Part shown: one piece after another, positions 25,753 through 33,679 of the stretch
Numbering within the stretch: the stretch's first letter is position 1
How the letters are laid out: each line of letters opens with the position of its first letter
Source: an uncultured Lachnospiraceae bacterium
GTDB taxonomy: Bacteria > Bacillota > Clostridia > Lachnospirales > Lachnospiraceae
Reading direction: 5' to 3'
Length of the DNA: 64,000 bases
NCBI GenBank assembly: GCA_949949005.1
Contig: CATLHM010000008.1
Span: forward strand, 1 to 64,000
Position numbers and translations under genes: made by a program
The notes under the pieces: model-generated
What the model was told of the DNA's origin: nothing
The model's input: the letters and a program-made list of their open reading frames with translations, nothing else
Database searches by the model: none

Positions 25753-26400
25753 CTAGCGGAGGATATCTTCCTCCTTCCCAAAAAGCTTTCTTGTAAAATG
25801 TACGTTAAAAAATGCAATCACCGGCCCGAATCCGAAAGCTGTCACCAGGGTTCCAAAGCCTACGATTCCTCCCGCCAGAAAGCACGCCAGCGCACAGAAT
25901 CCGTCCGTAGCCATCCGAAACCAGAAATAGGGAACCTTGGGAAATTGCTTGGAGGCCATCAGGGAAAGGCTGTCATATGGCGCAGCGCCCACGTTCGGTG
26001 TCTGGTAAAGGGAAACCCCAAAGCTTGCAACCACCACACCGATCAAAACCACCGCCACCTTTGCCCCGAGTCCTTCCGGCGTGGGGAACAAAGTGAGCTG
26101 GATATTGTAGAAAAAAGTCACCACATATCCCAGAAGAAAGGCATTCACAAGGGTTCCAACCCCGATCATTTCCCTCCCAAACAACAATTGGACGAGAAAA
26201 ATGCCGAAATTTACAATGACCAGCAAATTGGCATACTCCATTTTCACACAATCAGCCAAAGCCATCACCATACCGCTAAAGGGATCGTTTCCCATTCCCG
26301 AAAACTTAAAGATGCTGATCCCCATGCCCAGGAAAGCATTTCCCACCATCATGACCAGGAAGCGCTTTGCCCCGATCCGTCTAAAATAGTTACCTGGCAT
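25753..26400 (-). CDS. YczE/YitT-like membrane protein
   Basis: Integral membrane protein of about 215 residues with five or so hydrophobic segments. It resembles the YczE/YyaS/YitT group: an N-terminal GNAFLGMGISIFKFSGMGNDPFSGM, the mirrored VVASFGVSLYQTPNVGAAPYDSL in the second half, and FGFGPVIAFF. The family has no firm function. The start at 26400 is preceded by GGGGAG at 7 bases and overlaps the upstream MATE gene end by 11 bases; the longer form to 26427 would overlap by 38. It is probably translationally coupled to the MATE gene. Confidence 0.8.
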   Translation of the reverse strand: MPGNYFRRIGAKRFLVMMVGNAFLGMGISIFKFSGMGNDPFSGMVMALADCVKMEYANLLVIVNFGIFLVQLLFGREMIGVGTLVNAFLLGYVVTFFYNIQLTLFPTPEGLGAKVAVVLIGVVVASFGVSLYQTPNVGAAPYDSLSLMASKQFPKVPYFWFRMATDGFCALACFLAGGIVGFGTLVTAFGFGPVIAFFNVHFTRKLFGKEEDILR

Positions 26401-27778
26401 GTCCGCTCTCCCCTCCGGCCCCTGCATCCAGAATCTTGTTCAGCCGGGTAAAGAGCATGGTAGCGGTTACGGTAGCCGCCACAATATCGCTGACCGGCTC
26501 CGCCAGAAATACCCCAAACACCTTGTTGGAGAAAAAGAAAGGTAGAATAAAAATCAGCGGTATCAGAAGCACCAATTTCCGCAGGCAGGCCATAAGCAGG
26601 CTGATCTTTGCCTGGCCAAGAGCCATAAAGGTCTGCTGGCAGGCGATCTGCACTCCCGTTGAAAAAATGCCCGCCATATAAATTCTCATTGCCCATACCG
26701 TGTAAGTCACAAGGGTGGAATCGCTGCTGAAGATCCCTGCAAAAACCTGAGGAATGATCAGCAAAAGCAGCCACATAAACGCGGCGTAGCCCGTACAGGC
26801 GCCAAACTGGCAGCGGAAAGCCTGCTTCACCCGCTCTCTCTTGCCCGCGCCGAAATTGTAACTCATAATAGGCTGGCCGCCCTGGCAGATTCCCTGCAAG
26901 GGTAACAATACCAACTGGCTGCAGGAGGATATGATGGTCATGGCCCCCACCGCCACATCCCCGCCAAAGCGGGAAAGGCTGCTGTTAAAGCTGATATTCA
27001 GAATGCTTTCTGTGCTGAGCATGACAAAGGTGGAAATCCCCAGCCCCAGGCAGGGAAAAATCACGCCGGGAATAATCTTCATATCCGGCAGGGTCAGCCG
27101 AAGCATGGTCTTGGGGCTTCTCAAAAACCATAATACCCATACGGCGCTGATAGCCTGGCTGGCTACCGTGGCAATTGCCGCCCCCCGTACCCCCATGCCG
27201 AAGCCGAAAATCAGAATGGGATCCAGGATAATATTGCACACCGCCCCCACCACTGTGGTAATCATACTGAATTTGGCAAATCCCTGGGTGGTGATAAAGG
27301 GATTCAGCCCCATAACGATCATCACAAAAATGGTTCCCAATATGTAAATCCGGGCATAGGAGAGGGCATAGGGCAGCGTCACATCACTGGCGCCGAACAG
27401 CCTCAGAAGCTGGGGAGCGAAAATATAGAAGAATACCGTCTGCAGCACTGCAAGAATCAGCAATACAGAAAAGCAGTTGCCCAGGATCTTCTGCGCTCCC
27501 TCCTGGTCCTTCTTTCCCATGGCAATGGCCGCCCTGGGCGCTCCGCCGGAGCCTGCCAGCATGGCAAAGGCGTTGATCATCATCAGGATTGGCAGAAACA
27601 GCCCCACCCCCGTCAGGGCGGACGCCCCTGCATCCGGGATATGCCCAATGTAAATCCGGTCTACGATATTGTACAGCATGTTGATCAGCTGCGCCACTAC
27701 CGCAGGAATCGCCAGATTCAACATCAATTTCGGTATGCTCCCGCTCCCCATGTCCTGTTTTACTTTTTGTTTTGCCAT
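26390..27778 (-). CDS. MATE family efflux transporter (second)
   Basis: MATE-type transporter of 462 residues with about 12 hydrophobic segments. The N-terminal GSIPKLMLNLAIPAVVAQLINMLYNIVDRIYIGH signature spans the first two helices and the central LQGICQGGQPIMSYNFGAGKRERV loop is typical of the family. It is only distantly similar to the first MATE protein here (21384-22739). The substrate is unknown. GGAAAGGAG precedes the ATG at 27778. The YczE-like gene overlaps its 3' end, forming a two-gene membrane-protein operon. Confidence 0.92.
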   Translation of the reverse strand: MAKQKVKQDMGSGSIPKLMLNLAIPAVVAQLINMLYNIVDRIYIGHIPDAGASALTGVGLFLPILMMINAFAMLAGSGGAPRAAIAMGKKDQEGAQKILGNCFSVLLILAVLQTVFFYIFAPQLLRLFGASDVTLPYALSYARIYILGTIFVMIVMGLNPFITTQGFAKFSMITTVVGAVCNIILDPILIFGFGMGVRGAAIATVASQAISAVWVLWFLRSPKTMLRLTLPDMKIIPGVIFPCLGLGISTFVMLSTESILNISFNSSLSRFGGDVAVGAMTIISSCSQLVLLPLQGICQGGQPIMSYNFGAGKRERVKQAFRCQFGACTGYAAFMWLLLLIIPQVFAGIFSSDSTLVTYTVWAMRIYMAGIFSTGVQIACQQTFMALGQAKISLLMACLRKLVLLIPLIFILPFFFSNKVFGVFLAEPVSDIVAATVTATMLFTRLNKILDAGAGGESGHAR

Positions 27779-27835
27779 AAAAATTTCTCCTTTCCTTTCA
27801 GTACTGCTTTTACGGTTTATTTCCCTCCCCTGGCT

Positions 27836-28036
27836 TCACATCTGCCTGCGCACCACCAGATATTCGTCCCCTGGCTGATAATAAGGGCAGTCCCGGCATT
27901 CGTCTGCCAGAAACCTGGCCATCTCGTCCTCGTCCAAATCCACCTCACAGACATAGCATTCATAATCATCATCATATACATAGTTATTGCACTGCTCACA
28001 GGAGCCCTGTTTCCTTTTCCTTCGGATAGCCGCCAT
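27836..28036 (-). CDS. Small Cys-rich protein, DUF6472-like
   Basis: Protein of about 66 residues with a basic start (MAAIRRKRKQG), then CEQC, an acidic stretch YVYDDDYECYVCEVDLDED, and CRDCPYYQPGDEY near the end. The paired Cys suggest a metal site. It resembles the DUF6472 family of Lachnospiraceae, whose role is unknown. The start at 28036 has GGGAG 6 bases upstream; the in-frame extension to 28225 has no such site and would pass through the promoter. It has its own near-consensus promoter. Confidence 0.82.
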   Translation of the reverse strand: MAAIRRKRKQGSCEQCNNYVYDDDYECYVCEVDLDEDEMARFLADECRDCPYYQPGDEYLVVRRQM

Positions 28037-28081
28037 TCCAATCTCCCTTTGTCTTCTCCAAATATATCCATCCTGCCTTTC

Positions 28082-28110
28082 ATTATACATGGTAGCGCTG
28101 CGCTTGTAAA
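28082..28110 (-). promoter_or_regulatory. Promoter of the DUF6472-like gene
   Basis: Minus strand TTTACA (28105-28110), exactly 17 bases, then TATAAT (28082-28087), about 46 bases before the chosen start codon. Confidence 0.75.
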
Positions 28111-28174
28111 TTGTCCATTTGTGAAAATTGCACAAAACAACGGATAGCCCGATTCGTGAACTATCCTTATAGTC

Positions 28175-28220
28175 AAAAAAGTGCAGCAGCTTAGCTTTTG
28201 GGCTTATACTGCTACACTTT
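28175..28220 (-). terminator. Terminator after spoIVB
   Basis: On the minus strand a stem of about 12 bases with one mismatch (28209-28220 with 28178-28189) is followed by TTTTTT (28180-28175). It is about 70 bases after the spoIVB stop codon and separates it from the DUF6472-like gene. Confidence 0.8.
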
Positions 28221-28291
28221 ATCAAGATAGATACGAAAAAATAAAATGCTGGACAGTCAGAAGCAAAAGTCCTTTTGGCAGAATCGTTACC

Positions 28292-29596
28292 TTAATGCAC
28301 CAGCATCTCTTCAATAAAAATCCCATATCCCTTTGAAGGATCCTGCACCAATACATGAGTCACTGCCCCTACCAGTTTGCCGTCCTGGATGATGGGGCTG
28401 CCGCTCATGCCCTGGACAATCCCCCCGGTTGCCATGATCAGCTCCGGATCCGTGATCTCAAGGACAATTCCCCGGTTGACGTTGTCGTTTTCAAGATTAA
28501 TATCAATGATCTCCACGTCAAAGGTCTCTGGTCCCGCACCCAGGGAGCAGACAATCTGAGCCGGCCCTTTTTTGATCTCCTGCTTTAATCCCAGGGGCAT
28601 ATAATTAAAATCAGCAGATTGGGCAATTCCCGGACTACAGATGCCAAAAATACCACGGGATGTATTGGCTGTAATATTTCCCATAATATTCCTGTCGTCA
28701 TATTCTATAAATCCGGTCAGTTCCCCCGGCGAACCGTTGGTTCCTTTCGTGATACCAATGATTTCCGTATGGTAAAGAGTCCCTTTGGACAAAGACATCA
28801 GGGTACTGGTATCCACATCATTGATCCCATGTCCCAAAGCGCCGAAATACCCGCGCTCATCAATATAGGTCATGGTTCCAACGCCCTGGGCGTTGTCCCT
28901 GACCCAAATCCCCATCTTGTATTCACCGTTTTGATTCATTTCCGGCCTGGCCTTTACCTCAATCTCTGACTTTCCCCGCTGCACCTTGAACACCATCTCC
29001 TGGCCGTCGCTGTGTGTGATTTTTTCGATCAGCTCCTTTTTTGCATTGACCGCCTCATCGTTTATCTCCAGTATATAGTCCCCCACCTGGAAGATAAATT
29101 TTCCCGGGCTGTATTTCTGCCCGTCCTCCCCTTCAAATTCACCTACGCCTACCACCAGCACCCCCTGGGTTTTCACATAGATGCCTATGGGAATTCCTGC
29201 CGGCTTAAGGCGCAGATCCTGTATGACTTCAACACTGACCTCCTTAAGGGGAATCATTCCAAAGAGCCGTAAATGGAGCTTATATTGATCCACCTGGCTG
29301 GCTTTTATCGTGACCGGACGCCTTAAGTCAATATAAACGCTGCCCCCTGACTCTGGGGCCGAGCCCACTCTACCGCTTACCTCGATCACATCCTTATATA
29401 ACTCTCCGCCTGCCGGCACTTTAAAGTCCAATTCCTGTTCCACCCCCGCCTTGATCATGATGGTGGATGGAACGCTCAGCCAAATAAAATAATAAAAAGA
29501 AAGCATCACCCCAAGGAGCCCCAGGGTGAGTAATACATACAAAAACCTTTTATAGACCAGGAGCAGGCCCTGATCTGGTTCCTTTCTACATTCCAA
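28292..29596 (-). CDS. spoIVB: SpoIVB sporulation serine peptidase
   Basis: Forespore-secreted S55 peptidase that cuts SpoIVFA and so releases pro-sigma-K processing in the mother cell. An N-terminal membrane anchor (YVLLTLGLLGVMLSFYYFIW) is followed by a PDZ domain (IPIGIYVKTQGVLVVGVG, YSPGKFIFQVGDYILEIN) and the peptidase domain with GHGI (catalytic His) and GMSGSP near the C-terminus (catalytic Ser). The start is unclear: TTG at 29596 has AAGGA upstream and gives 434 residues; TTG at 29644 gives 450 but lacks a ribosome-binding site. It follows recN, as in other Clostridia, but no spo0A follows. Confidence 0.93.
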   Translation of the reverse strand: MECRKEPDQGLLLVYKRFLYVLLTLGLLGVMLSFYYFIWLSVPSTIMIKAGVEQELDFKVPAGGELYKDVIEVSGRVGSAPESGGSVYIDLRRPVTIKASQVDQYKLHLRLFGMIPLKEVSVEVIQDLRLKPAGIPIGIYVKTQGVLVVGVGEFEGEDGQKYSPGKFIFQVGDYILEINDEAVNAKKELIEKITHSDGQEMVFKVQRGKSEIEVKARPEMNQNGEYKMGIWVRDNAQGVGTMTYIDERGYFGALGHGINDVDTSTLMSLSKGTLYHTEIIGITKGTNGSPGELTGFIEYDDRNIMGNITANTSRGIFGICSPGIAQSADFNYMPLGLKQEIKKGPAQIVCSLGAGPETFDVEIIDINLENDNVNRGIVLEITDPELIMATGGIVQGMSGSPIIQDGKLVGAVTHVLVQDPSKGYGIFIEEMLVH

Positions 29597-29700
29597 GTCT
29601 CCACATCCTTTATTTTTATCTAGTATGTCCCTTTTAGTATGCAAAAAACCTGGAATTTTAATTGCAGAAATTTATTTTTTTGTTGCCAATTTATAACAAC

Positions 29701-31389
29701 TTAACGGCTGCCCTTCACCTTCCCGGCTGCCTCTTTCATCTCCCGGGCATTTTCAAGCACTGCCTGTGTGAGCTCGCCGCTGCCAAGGAGCCTTGCCAGC
29801 TCCTTCATGCTTTCCGGTTCGGAAAGTTCTCTGATATCCGTTACGGTTCTGTCCTTTTTTAGTCCCTTCTCAATCAGAAAGTGGGCGTCTGCCATGGATG
29901 CGATCTGGGCCAGATGGGTAATACAGATAATCTGGTGATTTCCGGAAAGCCTTCCCAACTTTTCGGAGACCTTCCAGGCAGTCCTGCCGCTGATCCCCGT
30001 ATCGATCTCGTCAAACACCAGGGTGTCCGTCTCGTCCCTGTCGGCAAATATGGTCTTAAAAGCCAGCATGATACGGGATAATTCACCGCCACTGGCAATC
30101 TGCCAGAGAGGCTTTAGCTCCTCCCCCGGATTGGTGGAAATCAAGAACTCTACCTTATCACACCCCTCCGCCGAAAAATCCTCTTCCCCGGGAGTAATCG
30201 AGATCGAAAATTCCACATCCAAAAAATTTAAATCCACCAGAGCCTCTTTTAATTTGTCCCGCAAAGGCCCTGCCGCTTTCTCCCGCAGCTTTGTCAGTTT
30301 CCCGCAAAGCTTTTGTATTTCCTTTTCCCGTGCCTTTATCTTTTCCCCAAGCTGCTGTCTGTATTCCTCAAAATTTTCAAGCTTTAAAAGAGCCTGTTGC
30401 TTTTCCTCCTGGGTTTTCAGGATCTCCTCAACGGTATTTCCGTATTTGTCCTTTAAATGGTTGAGGACATTGAGCCGTTCCTCCAAATGGGCAAACTCTT
30501 CCTCGTCGAATTCAAGGCTGTCCTCATACTGTGCCATAGCACGGTTAAAATCATTGAGCAGATCGTCAATATCCGTAAGCTGCGCGATCAAAGGCTCGCT
30601 TTCCTCGTCATAGGCGCTTAAAGATTTAAGCTCTCTCAGGGCATGTCCTATGGCAAGGCCTGCGCTCTGCTCCTGCTCATATCCGGTGAGAGCGTGGACT
30701 CCATAGACCACTTCCTTCATTTTTTTTGCATTGACCAGCCTTCTGTATTTCTTTTCTACCTGCTCATCCTCCTCCGGGCTTAGCGATGCGCTCTCAATTT
30801 CCTCAATCTCAAAGGCAAGGAGCTTGCTCTCTCTCTCCCGCACGGCTTTGTCAGAATTTTGTTCCTCAAGCTCTTGCCTCCACCTTCTGTAATCCAGGAG
30901 CTTTTCCTTGAGCTCTGCCTTTATCTTTTCCGCTTCCCTTCCGATATACTCATCCAGCATTTTTCTGGCGGCTTGGGGCTTTAACAGCGACTGGTGTTCA
31001 TGCTGGCCATACATATCCAGAAGATATCCGGAAAGATTTTTAAGCTGTCCGGCGCTAATGGTCTCCCCATTGACCCGACAGACGCTTCTCGCCGCCATGA
31101 TCTTTCGCTGCAAAATCAGTGTTCTGTCCTCCTCTATGGGAAGATCTAACTCCCTGACCTTATTACATTGTTGTTCATTTAGAGAAAACGCCAGCTCCAC
31201 CAACGCATAATCCGCACCGGTGCGGATATAATCCTTCCCCGCCTTCGCCCCCAGGGCAAGATTGATCGAGCCGATGATAATGGATTTCCCCGCTCCGGTT
31301 TCTCCGGTCAGAATATTCATCCCCGGAGAAAAAAAGACCTCCTGCTCATCAATCAGTGCCAGATTCTTTACATGAAGACTCTCCAGCAT
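29701..31389 (-). CDS. recN: DNA repair protein RecN
   Basis: SMC-like ATPase of 562 residues acting early in double-strand-break repair. The N-terminal Walker A is GETGAGKS (29-36); two long coiled-coil arms with many Glu/Lys/Leu run through the middle (about 155-215 and 290-370); the C-terminal ABC half has SGGELSRIMLAFKTI and Walker B DTLVFDEIDTGISG. The gene follows argR by 14 bases in the conserved nadK-argR-recN-spoIVB order. Confidence 0.96.
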   Translation of the reverse strand: MLESLHVKNLALIDEQEVFFSPGMNILTGETGAGKSIIIGSINLALGAKAGKDYIRTGADYALVELAFSLNEQQCNKVRELDLPIEEDRTLILQRKIMAARSVCRVNGETISAGQLKNLSGYLLDMYGQHEHQSLLKPQAARKMLDEYIGREAEKIKAELKEKLLDYRRWRQELEEQNSDKAVRERESKLLAFEIEEIESASLSPEEDEQVEKKYRRLVNAKKMKEVVYGVHALTGYEQEQSAGLAIGHALRELKSLSAYDEESEPLIAQLTDIDDLLNDFNRAMAQYEDSLEFDEEEFAHLEERLNVLNHLKDKYGNTVEEILKTQEEKQQALLKLENFEEYRQQLGEKIKAREKEIQKLCGKLTKLREKAAGPLRDKLKEALVDLNFLDVEFSISITPGEEDFSAEGCDKVEFLISTNPGEELKPLWQIASGGELSRIMLAFKTIFADRDETDTLVFDEIDTGISGRTAWKVSEKLGRLSGNHQIICITHLAQIASMADAHFLIEKGLKKDRTVTDIRELSEPESMKELARLLGSGELTQAVLENAREMKEAAGKVKGSR

Positions 31390-31403
31390 GTATAACCTCC
31401 CCG

Positions 31404-31856
31404 TTATTCTTCCAGCATATTACGGATTTTTCCCATAACACACTGCGTATCTTCCACCGTCCTGACTGCCATCATGATCGTATCGTCCCCTGCAATGGAG
31501 CCCACAATCTCTTTCAGCTTCATGGCATCTATTGCCGCCGCTACCGCCATGGCCATTCCGGAGACGGTTTTCACCACCAGGATATTTTGTGCCATATCCA
31601 TAGAAACAAATCCATCCTTCAAAACCCGTATATATTTATCACTCAGATAATGATCGCTCTGGACTAAAATCGTGTATTTCTGTCTTCCGTTTCCTATGGG
31701 AACCTTAGAGAGCTTCAGCTCTCTGATATCCCTTGATACCGTTGCCTGGGTCACAGAATAGCCATCGCTTCTTAGTCTCTGTGCCAGTTCGTCCTGGGTC
31801 TCAATTTCAAACTGCTCCACCAGTTCCTTAATCCTCTGATGTCTGCTCTTCTTCAT
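31404..31856 (-). CDS. argR: Arginine repressor ArgR
   Basis: Arginine-responsive DNA-binding protein of 150 residues. The N-terminal winged helix (TQDELAQRLRSDGYSVTQATVSRDIRELKL) and the C-terminal hexamerisation/arginine-binding domain (GSIAGDDTIMMAVRT) are both present. It would repress arginine synthesis and may activate catabolism. I saw no clear ARG box near carB in this window. A copy of the dispersed palindrome sits about 33 bases upstream of its start. Confidence 0.95.
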   Translation of the reverse strand: MKKSRHQRIKELVEQFEIETQDELAQRLRSDGYSVTQATVSRDIRELKLSKVPIGNGRQKYTILVQSDHYLSDKYIRVLKDGFVSMDMAQNILVVKTVSGMAMAVAAAIDAMKLKEIVGSIAGDDTIMMAVRTVEDTQCVMGKIRNMLEE

Positions 31857-31888
31857 AAAACCGCTCCCACATTTCTTTTTAAACAGTA

Positions 31889-31922
31889 ATAGTAAACGAC
31901 CAATTATTTTGTCGTTTACTAT
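31889..31922. repeat. Dispersed palindrome, copy 3 (best copy)
   Basis: Perfect 12-base arms ATAGTAAACGAC (31889-31900) and GTCGTTTACTAT (31911-31922) around a 10-base loop, between nadK and argR. The same element occurs at 6345, 17774 and, in part, 38914. Confidence 0.88.
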
Positions 31923-31926
31923 AAGG

Positions 31927-32781
31927 CTACTTGCTCAGTTTCCGGTGCAGTACTTCCAGAAAGCTGACCTGGCTCAGCTTTACAATTCCGGTAGTCTTTT
32001 GGGATTTCCGGATTTCGATCCGCTCCCCGGTACGCAGCGCCGCTTTATGGCATCCGTCAAAAATGGCCTCCACTTCCTGAACCTCTCCCTCCCTGCTGCT
32101 CTCGATCTCCACTGTCACCTTATCCCTTGATGAGAGCACAATACTTCTGTTCTGCATGGAATGGGGACAGATCGGCGTGAGCAGGATCATCTCCGCCTGG
32201 GGTTCCACAATAGGCCCGCCCGCGGAAAGGCTGTAACCGGTGGATCCGGTAGGCGTTGCCACAATGACTCCGTCACCATGAAACTGATGAAGAAGCTGAC
32301 TGTTTACATAAATATTTAAATTGATAATCTGTAAGGAACCCTTCCTTGTAATAACAATATCGTTTAACGCCCTGGCCTCGTCTTCCGGGCCCTGGGCCCC
32401 GTAGCTTCTGCCCAGCAGCATCATTCGCTTTTCGATAGAAAATTCCCCATCCACCAGCTTTTGCAGGGCGCCCTCAATCCCATCCCTGCCTACCTCTGTC
32501 AAAAATCCCAGGGTTCCCATATTGATCCCCAGAAAAGGGATATCCAACTCTGCCAGATCAACGGCGGCCTGAAGCAGGGTTCCGTCACCCCCAAGCACAA
32601 TAATGCAATCCACCTCGGGACTGACCTGCTCCCGGTAGGTATAACCGCCCCTGTCCGGTTTCGGGGTTCCGGTATCCACAACACAGACCATTCCTAGCTT
32701 TTGCAGATAATCCCTGATGAATCCGGCGGCGGCCGCCGCCCCCTCCCTGGTACGGTTTGCAATCACATAGAAATATTTCAT
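31927..32781 (-). CDS. nadK: NAD kinase
   Basis: Cytosolic enzyme of 284 residues that phosphorylates NAD to NADP. The GGDG motif is at 64-67 in VLGGDGTLLQAA, and the second conserved block is DGVIVATPTGSTGYSLSAGGP. Its ATG overlaps the tlyA stop codon in ATGA, showing translational coupling. It belongs to the conserved dxs-tlyA-nadK-argR-recN run. Confidence 0.96.
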   Translation of the reverse strand: MKYFYVIANRTREGAAAAAGFIRDYLQKLGMVCVVDTGTPKPDRGGYTYREQVSPEVDCIIVLGGDGTLLQAAVDLAELDIPFLGINMGTLGFLTEVGRDGIEGALQKLVDGEFSIEKRMMLLGRSYGAQGPEDEARALNDIVITRKGSLQIINLNIYVNSQLLHQFHGDGVIVATPTGSTGYSLSAGGPIVEPQAEMILLTPICPHSMQNRSIVLSSRDKVTVEIESSREGEVQEVEAIFDGCHKAALRTGERIEIRKSQKTTGIVKLSQVSFLEVLHRKLSK

Positions 32782-33677
32782 GGCCTGGTTCCTCCCAGCT
32801 TACCGTGAGCCTTTGCAACGGTTTGGGTAATAAGAGCAGCCATCTCCTTCTGCCTGGAATACCCGCTTTTTTCCTCTCTCAACTCCAAAAGCGCTTTTTC
32901 CCCTTCGCTCTCTGAAAGCTCCAGGGTAGGCTGCGCCTTTGCAATATTTTTCTGTAGGTGAAGCAGGTATTCGATATTTCCTTCCGGCCCTTTGATAGGG
33001 GAAAAATCGAGATGCAGAATGTCAAATCCGATATAATCCGCAAAATCAATCATCTTCCCGATTACCTCTTCATGGATTTCCGGCTCCCGCACAACGCCTT
33101 TTTTCCCTACTTTTTCACGCCCGGCCTCAAACTGGGGTTTGATCAGACAGACCATCTCGCCGCTCTCTCGAAGAAGCGCCCTGGCAGGCAGAAGTATTTT
33201 GGTAAGGGATATGAAAGATACGTCTACAGAGGCAAAATCCGGCTTCTCCTCTATATCTGTAGGAGTCATAAACCTGAAATTGGTCTTTTCCATGCAGACA
33301 ACCCTTGGGTCATTTCTCAGCTTCCAGTCAAGCTGTCCATACCCCACATCCACAGAATATACCCTGCCGGCGCCATTTTGGAGCATACAATCGGTAAAGC
33401 CTCCTGTGGAGGCTCCAATATCCATGCAGACCTTCCCGGCCAGTGAAAGGCCAAAAACGTCGATTGCCTTTTCCAGCTTAAGGCCTCCCCGGCTTACATA
33501 TTTAAGCACTGCCCCCTTCACCTCAATATGTACCTTATCCGGATCAAAGAAGGTGCCTGCCTTATCCTCCCGCTGGCCGTCCACGAACACATTCCCTGAC
33601 ATGATGACTGACCTGGCCTTTTCTCTGGAGGAGGCAAGGCCCTCCCGCACAAGCAATAGATCTAACCGCTCCTTCAT
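32778..33677 (-). CDS. tlyA: TlyA family rRNA 2'-O-methyltransferase
   Basis: Protein of 299 residues of the TlyA/hemolysin-A family: an N-terminal S4 RNA-binding domain (RLDLLLVREGLASSREKAR, with GNVFVDG) followed by an FtsJ-like SAM methyltransferase domain (DIGASTGGFTDCMLQNGA, VDVGYGQL, DVSFISLTKILLPA). TlyA methylates C1409 in 16S rRNA and C1920 in 23S rRNA in mycobacteria; the shorter clostridial forms are less studied. It starts 2 bases after the dxs stop codon and overlaps nadK by 4 bases. Confidence 0.94.
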   Translation of the reverse strand: MKERLDLLLVREGLASSREKARSVIMSGNVFVDGQREDKAGTFFDPDKVHIEVKGAVLKYVSRGGLKLEKAIDVFGLSLAGKVCMDIGASTGGFTDCMLQNGAGRVYSVDVGYGQLDWKLRNDPRVVCMEKTNFRFMTPTDIEEKPDFASVDVSFISLTKILLPARALLRESGEMVCLIKPQFEAGREKVGKKGVVREPEIHEEVIGKMIDFADYIGFDILHLDFSPIKGPEGNIEYLLHLQKNIAKAQPTLELSESEGEKALLELREEKSGYSRQKEMAALITQTVAKAHGKLGGTRP

Positions 33678-33679
33678 AT

